DNA of 16,671 nt from an uncultured Bacilli bacterium (GCA_947631885.1 CANRMZ010000008.1:1-16671); one strand, 5' to 3'; counted from the first letter of the stretch, positions 8,313 through 15,639 are shown. Notes: generated from the letters alone by a model not told the origin. Program-made: numbers and translations.

Positions 8313-8667
8313 CGGAATAAAGATGGTTGTAGTTAATTGGCTCCATAAACTCAACATAATCAAGATATAAAATTCTAATTAAATACCAATTACCATTTAA
8401 AGTATCTTTTATAATTAAATGATCTTTACCTGCTTCTTCAATTAAGCCGGTGAAGATACTATTTTTCCACTCAGTACTATCTGGAAATGAAACATAGGCT
8501 TTAACTTTACGACCTTTATTTAATCTTAAAATATTTTCAATATAACTTTGTTCATTATAATCTTCTTGCTCACTTACTGAACTTATATTTCCCGGAGGAG
8601 TTGTATAGCCATTATTATTCATTTGGTTACCAGGAAAAGTGGGGTTTTGATAAAAATTTCCGTTCAT
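8299..8667 (-). CDS. gerQ: GerQ-like spore coat protein
   Basis: A 122-residue protein. Residues 1-38 are an Asn/Gln/Pro/Gly-rich low-complexity lead. Residues 40-110 match the conserved GerQ core: QSYIENILRLNKGRKVKAYVSFPDS, then EWKNSIFTGLIEEAGKDHLIIKD, then WYLIRILYLDYVEFMEPI. In Bacillus, GerQ is an inner spore-coat protein needed for proper localisation of the CwlJ germination hydrolase, and is cross-linked by transglutaminase through N-terminal lysines. Here no lysine precedes K51, so the Bacillus cross-linking arm is absent, although glutamines remain. The start ATG follows AAGAGGTG (8672-8679, coding sense). This is the clearest sign in the window that the lineage has, or had, endospore genes. 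The homologous core is secure; the function is inferred. Confidence 0.85.
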   Translation of the reverse strand: MNGNFYQNPTFPGNQMNNNGYTTPPGNISSVSEQEDYNEQSYIENILRLNKGRKVKAYVSFPDSTEWKNSIFTGLIEEAGKDHLIIKDTLNGNWYLIRILYLDYVEFMEPINYNHLYSEKTF

Positions 8668-8708
8668 AATACACCTCTTAGTCTATTATATGAATTTAAA
8701 AAAATAAA

Positions 8709-8737
8709 TTGATTAATTTGTCCAAATAATATATACT
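8709..8737 (+). promoter_or_regulatory. Sigma-A-type promoter for yitT
   Basis: TTGATT (8709-8714), 17-base spacer, TATACT (8732-8737). The predicted transcription start is near 8744, just before AGGAG at 8747-8751, so the leader is short. Confidence 0.75.
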
Positions 8738-8759
8738 TATTACGATAGGAGAGATGGGT

Positions 8760-9635
8760 GTGAACAAGCAAGATGTAATAGAAACCATATTCCGAGGAAT
8801 TACTTTTGTTCTTGGAACATTTTTACTTGGTCTTACCTTTAACCTATTTTTTAAACGATACGATTTAATCGTAGGTAGTATGAGTGGTATTGGACTTATT
8901 TTGGAGGAAACTACTGGCTTTTCATCCACTTTGTTTATTTGGATATCTTCGATAGCACTTTTAATTATTAGTTATATCCTACTTGGTAAAGAATCAACAT
9001 CAAATGCAGCCATAGGATCTATTTTATATCCCTTAATGGTTACAACTACGGCACCAATAGCTGAAGTAATCGAAAAATATGTCACGATAGATGAACATAT
9101 ATTAATCGTAATACTTGCAGCGATAGCCTATGGCATATCTAATGGAATGATTTATAAGGTAGGCTTTTCAACCGGTGGTGGAGATATATTAATGCAACTT
9201 ATTAGTAAGTATATGAATATTCCTACGGCTTCAGCAAATGCTTTTTATAGTGCTATTATTGTCTTTATAAGTGGTTTTGTATTTGGTTGGACATCATTTG
9301 TATATGCCGTAATTATTCTTATTATCAGTAATATTGTTATTAATAAGCTTTTAGTAGGTATATCAAATAGTAAAGTATTCTTTATACGTACGAATAAAGC
9401 TAAAGAAATAAAAAATGTTATTAATTCAGAATTTGAATCAGGATTTACTATTTTAAATACGGAGTCATCATTTCTAAAAAGACATGGTGAGTTAATTATG
9501 GTCGCTGTTAGTACAAGAAAGTATTATCAGCTAAAAAATCGTATTTTAGATATTGATCCTGATGCGTTCTTTGTTATAAATGATTGTTATGAAGTAAATG
9601 GTGGTATGCGTAAAAGCAATATACCATTTTTATAG
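8760..9635 (+). CDS. yitT: YitT-family membrane protein with C-terminal DUF2179
   Basis: A roughly 291-residue membrane protein of the YitT family, whose transport or regulatory role is not established. The first about 200 residues hold five or six membrane helices, including the family motif AAIAYGISNGMIYKVGFSTGGGDIL with its conserved Gly-rich STGGGD. The C-terminal cytoplasmic DUF2179 domain runs from about 210 to the end (KVFFIRTNKAKEIKNVI...GHTRK-like SFLKRHGELIMVAV...DCYEVNGGMRK). An ATG at 8754 also opens the frame, but AGGAG at 8747-8751 leaves only 2 bases before it. GTG at 8760 gives an 8-base spacing and is preferred. It is transcribed with the small gene that follows, from its own promoter. 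Confidence 0.9.
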   Translation: MNKQDVIETIFRGITFVLGTFLLGLTFNLFFKRYDLIVGSMSGIGLILEETTGFSSTLFIWISSIALLIISYILLGKESTSNAAIGSILYPLMVTTTAPIAEVIEKYVTIDEHILIVILAAIAYGISNGMIYKVGFSTGGGDILMQLISKYMNIPTASANAFYSAIIVFISGFVFGWTSFVYAVIILIISNIVINKLLVGISNSKVFFIRTNKAKEIKNVINSEFESGFTILNTESSFLKRHGELIMVAVSTRKYYQLKNRILDIDPDAFFVINDCYEVNGGMRKSNIPFL

Positions 9636-9643
9636 GATATATT

Positions 9644-9838
9644 ATGGATAATAATGAGTTTAAAAAAGATAGTCAAGGAATTACTTCACATTTAGCAGGA
9701 GCTAAAGTAGATCATACAGAATCAGTATTAAAGCCTAAAAAAAGAAGCGATATATATAAAGTAATTGCCTATATTTTAATAGTAGTGGTTTTAATTATAT
9801 TTGGCTATTTAGTAGCTAAATCAATCTTAAATAAATAA
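9644..9838 (+). CDS. Small tail-anchored membrane protein, function unknown
   Basis: A 64-residue protein not recognised by family. The first 38 residues are hydrophilic and charged and end in KPKKR (29-33). Residues 39-60 form one membrane helix (KVIAYILIVVVLIIFGYLVA), leaving a five-residue tail. The positive cluster before the helix suggests a cytosolic N-terminus and a short outside tail. AGGA at 9634-9637, 6 bases before the ATG, supports translation. It starts 8 bases after the yitT stop and is followed directly by a strong terminator, so it is the last gene of the yitT transcript. A role linked to YitT is only suggested by position. Confidence 0.7.
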   Translation: MDNNEFKKDSQGITSHLAGAKVDHTESVLKPKKRSDIYKVIAYILIVVVLIIFGYLVAKSILNK

Positions 9839-9841
9839 TAT

Positions 9842-9865
9842 GATAACCTTTTGGTTATTTTTTTT
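9842..9865 (+). terminator. Rho-independent terminator of the yitT operon
   Basis: ATAACC (9843-9848) pairs with GGTTAT (9853-9858) around a TTTT loop, followed by an uninterrupted T-run to 9865. It separates the yitT unit from the ftsE promoter. Confidence 0.9.
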
Positions 9866-9888
9866 ACCTAAATTTCACATAATTCAGG

Positions 9889-9928
9889 TTTAAATATACT
9901 ATTTTATATGGTATAATTACGATATAAT
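9889..9928 (+). promoter_or_regulatory. ftsE promoter with extended and tandem -10 boxes
   Basis: TTTAAA (9889-9894), 17-base spacer, then TGG TATAAT (TATAAT at 9912-9917), an extended -10. A second TATAAT stands at 9923-9928, with its first base 11 bases after that of the first, and is immediately followed by GGAGG (9929-9933). Transcription is predicted from about 9924, which would put the second box inside the leader. Confidence 0.7.
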
Positions 9929-9943
9929 GGAGGTCTAAAAGTA

Positions 9944-10645
9944 GTGAAATTTATTGAATTTAAAAATGTTACAAAAACATATGGCAATGGAATTACTGCC
10001 TGTGCCGATGTTTCTGTTGAAATAAATAAAGGCGAATTTGTCTTCGTTATTGGGCTTACTGCCAGTGGTAAATCAACTTTTGTTAAAATGCTTTATCGTG
10101 AGGAAAAGCCTACTAAAGGAACTGTAAATGTTGGTGGTGTTAATGTTGGAGCTTTGCGTAATCGTAAAGTATATAAATTTAGAAGAAAAGTAGGAGTAGT
10201 ATTCCAAGACTTTAAACTTCTACCACAATTAACGGCTTATGAAAATGTAGCTTATGCTTTAGAGTGTGTTGGAATGAAAGCAAAAGACATTAGACCTAAA
10301 GTATTAGATGCTTTAGAAAGGGTAGGCCTAAAGGATAAAGTAAGAAGCTTTCCTGATGAATTATCAGGAGGAGAGCAACAAAGAGTATGTATAGCAAGAG
10401 CTATCGTTAACTCTCCAAAATTACTTATCTGTGATGAACCTACGGGAAACCTTGACCCTAAAACAAGTAAAGAAATTATGGACGTTATATCTTCTATCAA
10501 CAAAGATTTAGGAACAACTGTTATTATGGCAACTCATGATAAAGAAATAGTTAATCGCATGAAAAAGAGAGTCCTAGTAATCAACAATGGTATGTTGGTA
10601 GGCGATTATGAGAAAGGAAGTTATAAAGCCAGTGAAAGCAATTAG
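9944..10645 (+). CDS. ftsE: Cell division ATP-binding protein FtsE
   Basis: The ATPase of the FtsEX complex, which sits in the divisome and uses ATP hydrolysis to gate a periplasmic or wall-side peptidoglycan hydrolase. At 233 residues it has the usual length. Walker A is GLTASGKST (37-45), the Q-loop Gln is in VVFQDFKLL (about 88), the ABC signature is LSGGEQQR (140-147), Walker B is LLICDEP (160-166), and the switch His is in MATHD (198). The first glycine loop residues differ from the common GPSGAGKST, but the P-loop pattern GxxxxGKS/T holds. The start is GTG 9944, with GGAGG (9929-9933) 10 bases upstream. The ftsX frame begins inside its last codons, typical for the ftsE-ftsX pair. Confidence 0.96.
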   Translation: MKFIEFKNVTKTYGNGITACADVSVEINKGEFVFVIGLTASGKSTFVKMLYREEKPTKGTVNVGGVNVGALRNRKVYKFRRKVGVVFQDFKLLPQLTAYENVAYALECVGMKAKDIRPKVLDALERVGLKDKVRSFPDELSGGEQQRVCIARAIVNSPKLLICDEPTGNLDPKTSKEIMDVISSINKDLGTTVIMATHDKEIVNRMKKRVLVINNGMLVGDYEKGSYKASESN

Positions 10646-11525
10646 AATATTTGGAAGAAGCGTAAGAGATGCTTTCAAAAGTGTAATAAGAAACTTTTCA
10701 TTATCTATGGCAAGTATCCTTTGCGTAACAATTACCTTAATTATTATGTCAGTATCAATTATCGTAGCGTGCAATATTAAAGAAGCTACTAAGACAATTG
10801 AAGATGAAATGCATATTATAGTTTATATGAAAAGCGATGCTACAGATGAAGATAAAGACAACTTAGAAGCAGAAATTAAAAACACTGAAAATGTAAGAGA
10901 GTTTGAATACATTAGTAAAGAAAGTCAAAAACAATCTATGGAAGAGTATGATGAGTTATTTAAGACTTTACTAGACTACTTAGATACTAATCCTCTTCTT
11001 AGCTCATTTATCGTTTATGTAGATGATATTAAAGATATGGATGATACTGCTAAAGAACTTGAAAAGCTTCCTAATGTTGAAACCGTTAAATATGGTGAGC
11101 AAACGGTTGGTGAAGTAGTAGATGCATTTGATATTATTGAAAAAGTAACTCTTGGAGTAGTAATAGCTATGTTATTAGTCACCATATTCTTAATAAGTAA
11201 TACAATTAAGCTTACTATTTTCTCAAGAAGAAGTGAGATAGAAATTATGCGTTTAGTTGGAGCTAGTAATACGGCAATAAGATTACCTTTCTTATTCGAG
11301 GGTTTAATAATTGGTATTATTGGTTCAATCATTCCGGTATTTGTAACAATTTATGGTTATGTAATCTTAAATAATGCAATGAATGGTCGAATATTTACGG
11401 AACTTTTAAAATTAATTGAACCATATAATTTTGTCTTCTATGTATCTGCTGTTCTTGTAGGAATTGGTGCTTTAGTAGGTATGTTAAGTAGTGCTCATTC
11501 CGTAAGGAGGTATTTAAAGATATAG
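10608..11525 (+). CDS. ftsX: Cell division protein FtsX
   Basis: The membrane partner of FtsE. Residues about 35-57 form the first helix after a basic, amphipathic start (FGRSVRDAFKSVIRNFSLSMAS). A 130-residue extracellular domain rich in Asp/Glu/Lys follows (60-190) and is the part expected to touch the secreted hydrolase. Three more helices complete the FtsX fold (about 186-206, 222-250, 270-295). The ATG at 10608 overlaps ftsE by 38 bases and has a weak ribosome site. A GTG at 10632 in the same frame, preceded by AAAGGAAG at 10613-10620, would give the usual short FtsX N-terminus and is a serious alternative start. The stop shares one base with the next gene. Confidence 0.95.
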   Translation: MRKEVIKPVKAIRIFGRSVRDAFKSVIRNFSLSMASILCVTITLIIMSVSIIVACNIKEATKTIEDEMHIIVYMKSDATDEDKDNLEAEIKNTENVREFEYISKESQKQSMEEYDELFKTLLDYLDTNPLLSSFIVYVDDIKDMDDTAKELEKLPNVETVKYGEQTVGEVVDAFDIIEKVTLGVVIAMLLVTIFLISNTIKLTIFSRRSEIEIMRLVGASNTAIRLPFLFEGLIIGIIGSIIPVFVTIYGYVILNNAMNGRIFTELLKLIEPYNFVFYVSAVLVGIGALVGMLSSAHSVRRYLKI

Positions 11526-12736
11526 TGAAAAAATTAATTAAAATATTACTAGCTATAACTATAAGTTTTACTTGCATAACAAGAGCGTCTGCGGATAATA
11601 CTTTAAGAGATTTAAAAAATGAACTTCAAGCATTGATAAACAAAAAAGCTGCTAATGAAGCAGAGAAAAATCTTACGCAAAGTGAGATAAACGCTTATAA
11701 TAGCAAAATAACTAATGCTCATGCTGAGGTTGATCAAGCCCAAACTGATATTGAACTTGCAAAGCAAAAAATTGAAGCCACGAGCACTAAAATCGAAGAG
11801 TTAAAAGGTAGTACCGAAAAATTGTTAGTTTTTTATGAACTCGCAATGAATGATAATTCTTTAACAAACTATGTTGGTTCTGCCACTAGTGTTACTGATT
11901 TGATTATGCGTGCTGAAGCTATTTCTCAAGTACTAGATTATAATGAAGGACAATTAAAGAATTTAGAGAACTTGATTTTAGAAAATGAACAAATGCAAGT
12001 AGACCTTGCTAAAAAACAAGAGGACTTGAATCAAAAAATTGATGAATTTCAAGAAAGTATGAAAAGTCTTAAAGATAACTTATCATCTTTAGTTGAAGTT
12101 ACATTAAGCATTGATGATGAAATTAATGCTTTAAGTCAACGAGTTGCTTATTTTGAAAAAATAGGCTGTGAACTTGATCAAGATTTAGATGAATGTGTTA
12201 GAATTAAAGCTACTGATAATTGGATGAAGCCTACTGATCAAGGATATATATCTTCTGGCTTTGGCTTTCGTACATTCCTTCTTAACGGAGCACCTTATTC
12301 TGACTTCCATCCAGGAGTAGACGTTGCCAATGCTGGAGCTCAAGCTCCTGTATATTCTGTATCAAATGGTACAGTAGCAGCTATTATTCATCACTCTACC
12401 TGTGGTGGAAACCAAGTATTCATTCACTCCGTAGTTAAGGGTCAAAAATATACTATTCAATATGCCCACTTATATTCTTATACTGTTCAAGTTGGTGATG
12501 TTGTAACTCAAGATACGGTTATAGGATATGTTGGTGGCGGTGGTGCTACTTTAGCTGTTAATGGTGGATGGGATACTTGTTCTACAGGCTGGCACTTACA
12601 CTTTGGCGTTGCTACAGGCTATTATTTAGGAGGTAAATGTGATGGTTGTTATTCTGACTTTAATACCTTCGTTGCTCGAAGTATAGAACCTCCATTTATG
12701 CCAAAATTTGGCCAAGCATATTATTCAAGATATTAA
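11525..12736 (+). CDS. Secreted coiled-coil M23 murein hydrolase, FtsEX partner (EnvC/PcsB-like)
   Basis: A 403-residue secreted protein. A signal peptide ends at about A23 (ITRASA then DNT, an AxA-type site). Two long coiled-coil segments follow (about 25-100 and 135-215) around a helical bundle (SLTNYVGSATSVTDLIMRAEA), the region that binds FtsX in PcsB and CwlO. The catalytic part is M23 (LytM): FGFRTF, FHPGVDV (H262, D266), QYAHL (H315) and GWHLHF (H357, H359), with all metal ligands present. PcsB and CwlO use other catalytic domains; here M23 is used, as in EnvC, but apparently active. The GTG start shares one base with the ftsX stop (TAGTG). AAGGAGG at 11504-11510 is 14 bases upstream, a long spacing. 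The gene order ftsE-ftsX-hydrolase supports the partnership. Six cysteines in or near the catalytic half are unusual. Confidence 0.92.
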   Translation: MKKLIKILLAITISFTCITRASADNTLRDLKNELQALINKKAANEAEKNLTQSEINAYNSKITNAHAEVDQAQTDIELAKQKIEATSTKIEELKGSTEKLLVFYELAMNDNSLTNYVGSATSVTDLIMRAEAISQVLDYNEGQLKNLENLILENEQMQVDLAKKQEDLNQKIDEFQESMKSLKDNLSSLVEVTLSIDDEINALSQRVAYFEKIGCELDQDLDECVRIKATDNWMKPTDQGYISSGFGFRTFLLNGAPYSDFHPGVDVANAGAQAPVYSVSNGTVAAIIHHSTCGGNQVFIHSVVKGQKYTIQYAHLYSYTVQVGDVVTQDTVIGYVGGGGATLAVNGGWDTCSTGWHLHFGVATGYYLGGKCDGCYSDFNTFVARSIEPPFMPKFGQAYYSRY

Positions 12737-12758
12737 GATAACGAAAGTTATCTTTTTT
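12735..12758 (+). terminator. Terminator of the ftsEX operon on the stop codon
   Basis: AAGATAAC (12735-12742) pairs perfectly with GTTATCTT (12747-12754) around a GAAA tetraloop, followed by T to 12758. The left arm starts inside the TAA (12734-12736). Confidence 0.9.
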
Positions 12759-12769
12759 GTTGAAAAGGA

Positions 12770-12798
12770 TTTAAATCTTTTTAAGAAAAAGATATAAT
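12770..12798 (+). promoter_or_regulatory. Promoter predicting a leaderless mRNA for the lipoprotein gene
   Basis: TTTAAA (12770-12775), 17-base spacer, TATAAT (12793-12798). The ATG at 12805 lies exactly where transcription is expected to begin (7 bases past the -10 box). No Shine-Dalgarno sequence lies between. The coding start cannot be much later, because the lipoprotein signal peptide would be lost. Confidence 0.65.
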
Positions 12799-12804
12799 AA
12801 TAGT

Positions 12805-13485
12805 ATGAAAAAAATAGTTATTATAATAATGATTCTTTTACTTGCGGGATGCTCTAATGAAAAGGCTGAATTAAATGAAAACAAAAATACTAGTGATGTA
12901 CCAATAAAAGAGAACACTTCTTTACCTAGCAACACTTATGAAGACCATAATCCGGTTAAAGTAAGTATTTATATTGATAATGAACAAGGGAGCCTTTTAA
13001 AAGTAATAGATAAGTATGAAACAACATGGGAAAAGAAAAAAGATATTGTTGTTTTAGCTACTCTTCCTACGGATATTGATAATCCTGAGTATGGTTATAT
13101 GTCTGAAATATGGCCTTTGTATGATAAGTATGATATGTCTTATAAAATAGGTTGGAGTGTTTCTTTCAAACTAAAAAATGGCGAAGAAATTAATTCGACT
13201 TTACTAAAACCTAGTGATGCAGAAAGTTATTATGATTATTTAGAAATCTATCTTTATGATGATGTTAACGTTCCTGCTGGACAATGGCATTCCCATCTTT
13301 TAGATGATGAAATTAACGAAAAGACGATAATGGATGCTATTAAATTAACCGCGGGTGAAAAATATGAAGAAATAGATGGACCAATAAGTGTAATGGTATT
13401 TTCTTATGACGATAATGAAGATTTTGATGGAAATGGGAATTATCGTGGTAAAAGTTTGTATAAAGTAGAAATTTATAATAACTAA
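12805..13485 (+). CDS. Lipoprotein of unknown function
   Basis: A 226-residue exported protein. MKKIVIIIMILLLAGCS is a type II signal peptide with lipobox LAGC, so the mature protein starts at Cys16 and is lipid-anchored on the outer face of the membrane. Residues 17-50 are a low-complexity Asn/Glu/Lys/Thr linker (no domain seen). The rest looks like one folded domain rich in Tyr, Trp, Asp and Glu (WPLYDKYDMSYKIGWSVSFKLKNGEEI, VPAGQWHSHLLDDEINEKT). It ends with a calcium-loop-like stretch, DDNEDFDGNGNYRG (near 205-220). I do not recognise a family. It has its own promoter without a ribosome site, and it lies just upstream of the repeat-protein unit with no strong terminator between, so read-through is possible. 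Confidence 0.75.
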   Translation: MKKIVIIIMILLLAGCSNEKAELNENKNTSDVPIKENTSLPSNTYEDHNPVKVSIYIDNEQGSLLKVIDKYETTWEKKKDIVVLATLPTDIDNPEYGYMSEIWPLYDKYDMSYKIGWSVSFKLKNGEEINSTLLKPSDAESYYDYLEIYLYDDVNVPAGQWHSHLLDDEINEKTIMDAIKLTAGEKYEEIDGPISVMVFSYDDNEDFDGNGNYRGKSLYKVEIYNN

Positions 13486-13489
13486 ATTA

Positions 13490-13529
13490 TTGTTATAAAT
13501 TTTTTGTTATGCTATAATTTTAATATAAT
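13490..13529 (+). promoter_or_regulatory. Strong promoter for the repeat protein, tandem -10 boxes
   Basis: TTGTTA (13490-13495), 17-base spacer, then TGC TATAAT (TATAAT 13513-13518), an extended -10. A second TATAAT at 13524-13529 follows with its first base 11 bases after the first, exactly as at ftsE. AGGAG stands at 13531-13535. Confidence 0.78.
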
Positions 13530-13543
13530 GAGGAGAGTGTAAA

Positions 13544-15619
13544 TTGAGTGATTTAGAAAAAGAAAAAGCTATAATTAGTGAATCTCCTGATTTTGAGACC
13601 CAAAGAGAAATACTAAACGAAGAAAAAATTAATCAAAAAAAGTTGAGAAAATTCTATACGCATATAGGCTGTGTGTTTTTTTTGATGTTCATGATTATCA
13701 TTATAGCTTATTTAACTATTGATATTTATAAAGAGTATAACTTTTTTAGTAATGATGTTTGCTTGAATGTTAATATAAATGAGGAAGGATTAGATTTTAA
13801 GACAATAAACGTGGCTGATAATAATATCTGCGCTCCTGAATATAACATTGACTATTTTAATAACCGAAAAGCTACTTTTAACATTGATTTATTTGGCAAT
13901 CAAAGTAAGATATATAATCCTAGAAACCAAAAAGATGGTAATGGTTATTGTTTATTAAATTGTGATTCCAATAATGATAACTGGCCAGATTATAACATTG
14001 ACCTAAATGGTGATGGAATCGCGGATATAAATATAATTCATGACTACAATAATAGTAATGTATGTGATTTAAATTGCGATTTAAATAATGATACTATTCC
14101 TGATACCAATATAGACACTAATGGTGATGGAAATGCTGATGTTAATATTACTGATGAATATGATAGTTCTAAACCTTTGTACAATGTCGATTATAAAGGA
14201 AATAGAAGAGCTGAATTTAATGTAAGAAATGAAGATGGCTCAATTTCCAATCCTGTGACAAAGGTTACGCCAGGAGCAGAGTGTACTGAAAACTGTGATC
14301 TTGATGGTGACGGATGGCCAGACTACAATATTAAATTACCAGAAACAGGCATTACTCTAAATGAACTTGTTACAACAGGTTCAAAATCCGTTGATTATGA
14401 TAGAGCAAAAACTGTTGATTGGAAATGTTTTATTTCTGGAACACTACCTAGTTGTGATACAAATAACGTAGCTCCAAATAATCGGTATATTAATATTGAT
14501 GTTGATGGTGATGGAACCCCAGATGTTAATGTTTCATATAACGGGGGAGCTACTACTACGAATGGATTAAATATTGCTGGTAGCTCCAATGGCCAAAATA
14601 TTACTCTTAATGAAGACTTTAATGATGATGGATTTCCTGATTTCAATATTGACTTAAATGGTGATGGAATTCCTGATTTAAACATTACAGCTGTAGGCAG
14701 TCACGAATGTACTAAAAATTGCGATACTAACTTTGATGGTAAAGCGGATTATTTAATAGATTACGATGGTACAGGTAATAATAGTATTAGTATTACAAAT
14801 GGAAATTTAGATGTTGATTTTGATAGCAAATGCGATGTGAATTGTGATACTAATTATGATTTATATCCCGATTTAAATATTGATCTTGATAGTGATGGGG
14901 CTCCAGATTTAAATATTGATTTAGATGATGATGGAATTCCAGACATTAATATTGATACGGATAATGATCATAAAGCGGACAGCAATATGTCTGCAAGACT
15001 CGATGGCAATTGTAACTTTAATTGTGTAGATAAACCTGAGACATATATTAATTACACAGAAAGCTGCACTACGAATTGTGATACCGATAATGATGGCTGG
15101 CCTGATACTAATGTTGATTTAGATTATGATGGCGTTTGTGATATCAACTGTGAAAATGGCCAAACTAATGTTGATAAGAATAAAGATTATTATGTGGATA
15201 CTGAAGATAAAGCTAAAGAAATAACTTTTGACAAAGGTAAAAAGGATATTTTCTTTATATTAAATCCTGTTGATATAAAAGGTGTAGATATTGAGCCAGG
15301 ATGGCAAGATACTTATGTTTTGGAAGTTTATAACAATGCTCCATATGCTGCTAGTTATAAAGTCGAATGGACTGATATTATCAACGAATTTACCGAAGAA
15401 AATAACTTATATTATGATATTAGAAAAAATGGTCGGTCTTACTTGATGGATATGCGAACTCCTTATAAAAATACCGCTATAAGTGATGAAATAATATTAA
15501 GACCAAAAGCCAAAGTAAGATATGTTTTAAATATGAGATTCCTTGAAACTAATGAAAATCAAAATGTTGATAGCGGCAAGGCTTTCAGGGGAAAACTAAT
15601 AGTAACATTAAATAAATAA
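13544..15619 (+). CDS. Membrane-anchored Asp-rich calcium-loop repeat surface protein with TasA/camelysin-like C-terminus
   Basis: A 691-residue protein that I infer is exposed on the cell surface. Residues 1-36 are hydrophilic, ending KKLRK. Residues 39-59 form one membrane helix, followed by a large outside part. From 139 to 536 it contains 15 clear 12-residue units of the form N-[I/C]-D-x-[N/D]-x-D-[G/N]-x-[P/A]-D-x, like the DxDxDG calcium loops of thrombospondin type 3 and dockerin repeats. The tandem block at 433-480 has four units in a row. Eight CxxNC motifs (Cys 136/140, 174/178, 247/251, 389/393, 430/434, 490/494, 508/512, 532/536) are present. The final 135 residues (about 557-691: VDIEPGWQDTYVLEVYNN...GKLIVTLNK) look like a beta-rich TasA/camelysin-type domain. 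The start is TTG with AGGAG (13531-13535) 8 bases upstream. The SipW-like gene follows after 20 bases, suggesting processing by it. Family relations are inferred from motif patterns. Confidence 0.72.
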   Translation: MSDLEKEKAIISESPDFETQREILNEEKINQKKLRKFYTHIGCVFFLMFMIIIIAYLTIDIYKEYNFFSNDVCLNVNINEEGLDFKTINVADNNICAPEYNIDYFNNRKATFNIDLFGNQSKIYNPRNQKDGNGYCLLNCDSNNDNWPDYNIDLNGDGIADINIIHDYNNSNVCDLNCDLNNDTIPDTNIDTNGDGNADVNITDEYDSSKPLYNVDYKGNRRAEFNVRNEDGSISNPVTKVTPGAECTENCDLDGDGWPDYNIKLPETGITLNELVTTGSKSVDYDRAKTVDWKCFISGTLPSCDTNNVAPNNRYINIDVDGDGTPDVNVSYNGGATTTNGLNIAGSSNGQNITLNEDFNDDGFPDFNIDLNGDGIPDLNITAVGSHECTKNCDTNFDGKADYLIDYDGTGNNSISITNGNLDVDFDSKCDVNCDTNYDLYPDLNIDLDSDGAPDLNIDLDDDGIPDINIDTDNDHKADSNMSARLDGNCNFNCVDKPETYINYTESCTTNCDTDNDGWPDTNVDLDYDGVCDINCENGQTNVDKNKDYYVDTEDKAKEITFDKGKKDIFFILNPVDIKGVDIEPGWQDTYVLEVYNNAPYAASYKVEWTDIINEFTEENNLYYDIRKNGRSYLMDMRTPYKNTAISDEIILRPKAKVRYVLNMRFLETNENQNVDSGKAFRGKLIVTLNK
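13958..15151 (+). repeat. Coding repeats: 12-residue Asp/Asn calcium-loop units
   Basis: Units begin at residues 139, 151, 177, 189, 250, 317, 356, 368, 392, 433, 445, 457, 469, 511 and 523. Neighbouring units are 12 residues (36 bases) apart; groups are separated by irregular spacers of 13 to about 55 residues. The DNA repeats are diverged in third positions, so the array is old rather than freshly expanded. A unit opening with NC rather than NI usually begins a group. Confidence 0.85.
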
Positions 15620-15639
15620 CACGGAAGGAATAAAAAGGG

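Noticed and set aside
8684..8692. CATATAATA on the minus strand, a perfect match to the sigma-E/sigma-K type -10 pattern, upstream of the GerQ-like gene
   Set aside because: The implied transcription start would fall inside the ribosome site at 8672-8679, and no suitable -35 element stands at the right distance. AT-rich sequence makes the match cheap.
13475..13506. Possible terminator after the lipoprotein gene (ATAAC/GTTAT followed by T-rich sequence)
   Set aside because: The stem is only 5 weak base pairs with a 9-base loop, and it overlaps the -35 element of the next promoter.
13958..15151. Repeat array considered as a CRISPR or recent DNA tandem repeat
   Set aside because: The periodicity is at the protein level within one open frame, with diverged codons and no identical repeats with unique spacers.
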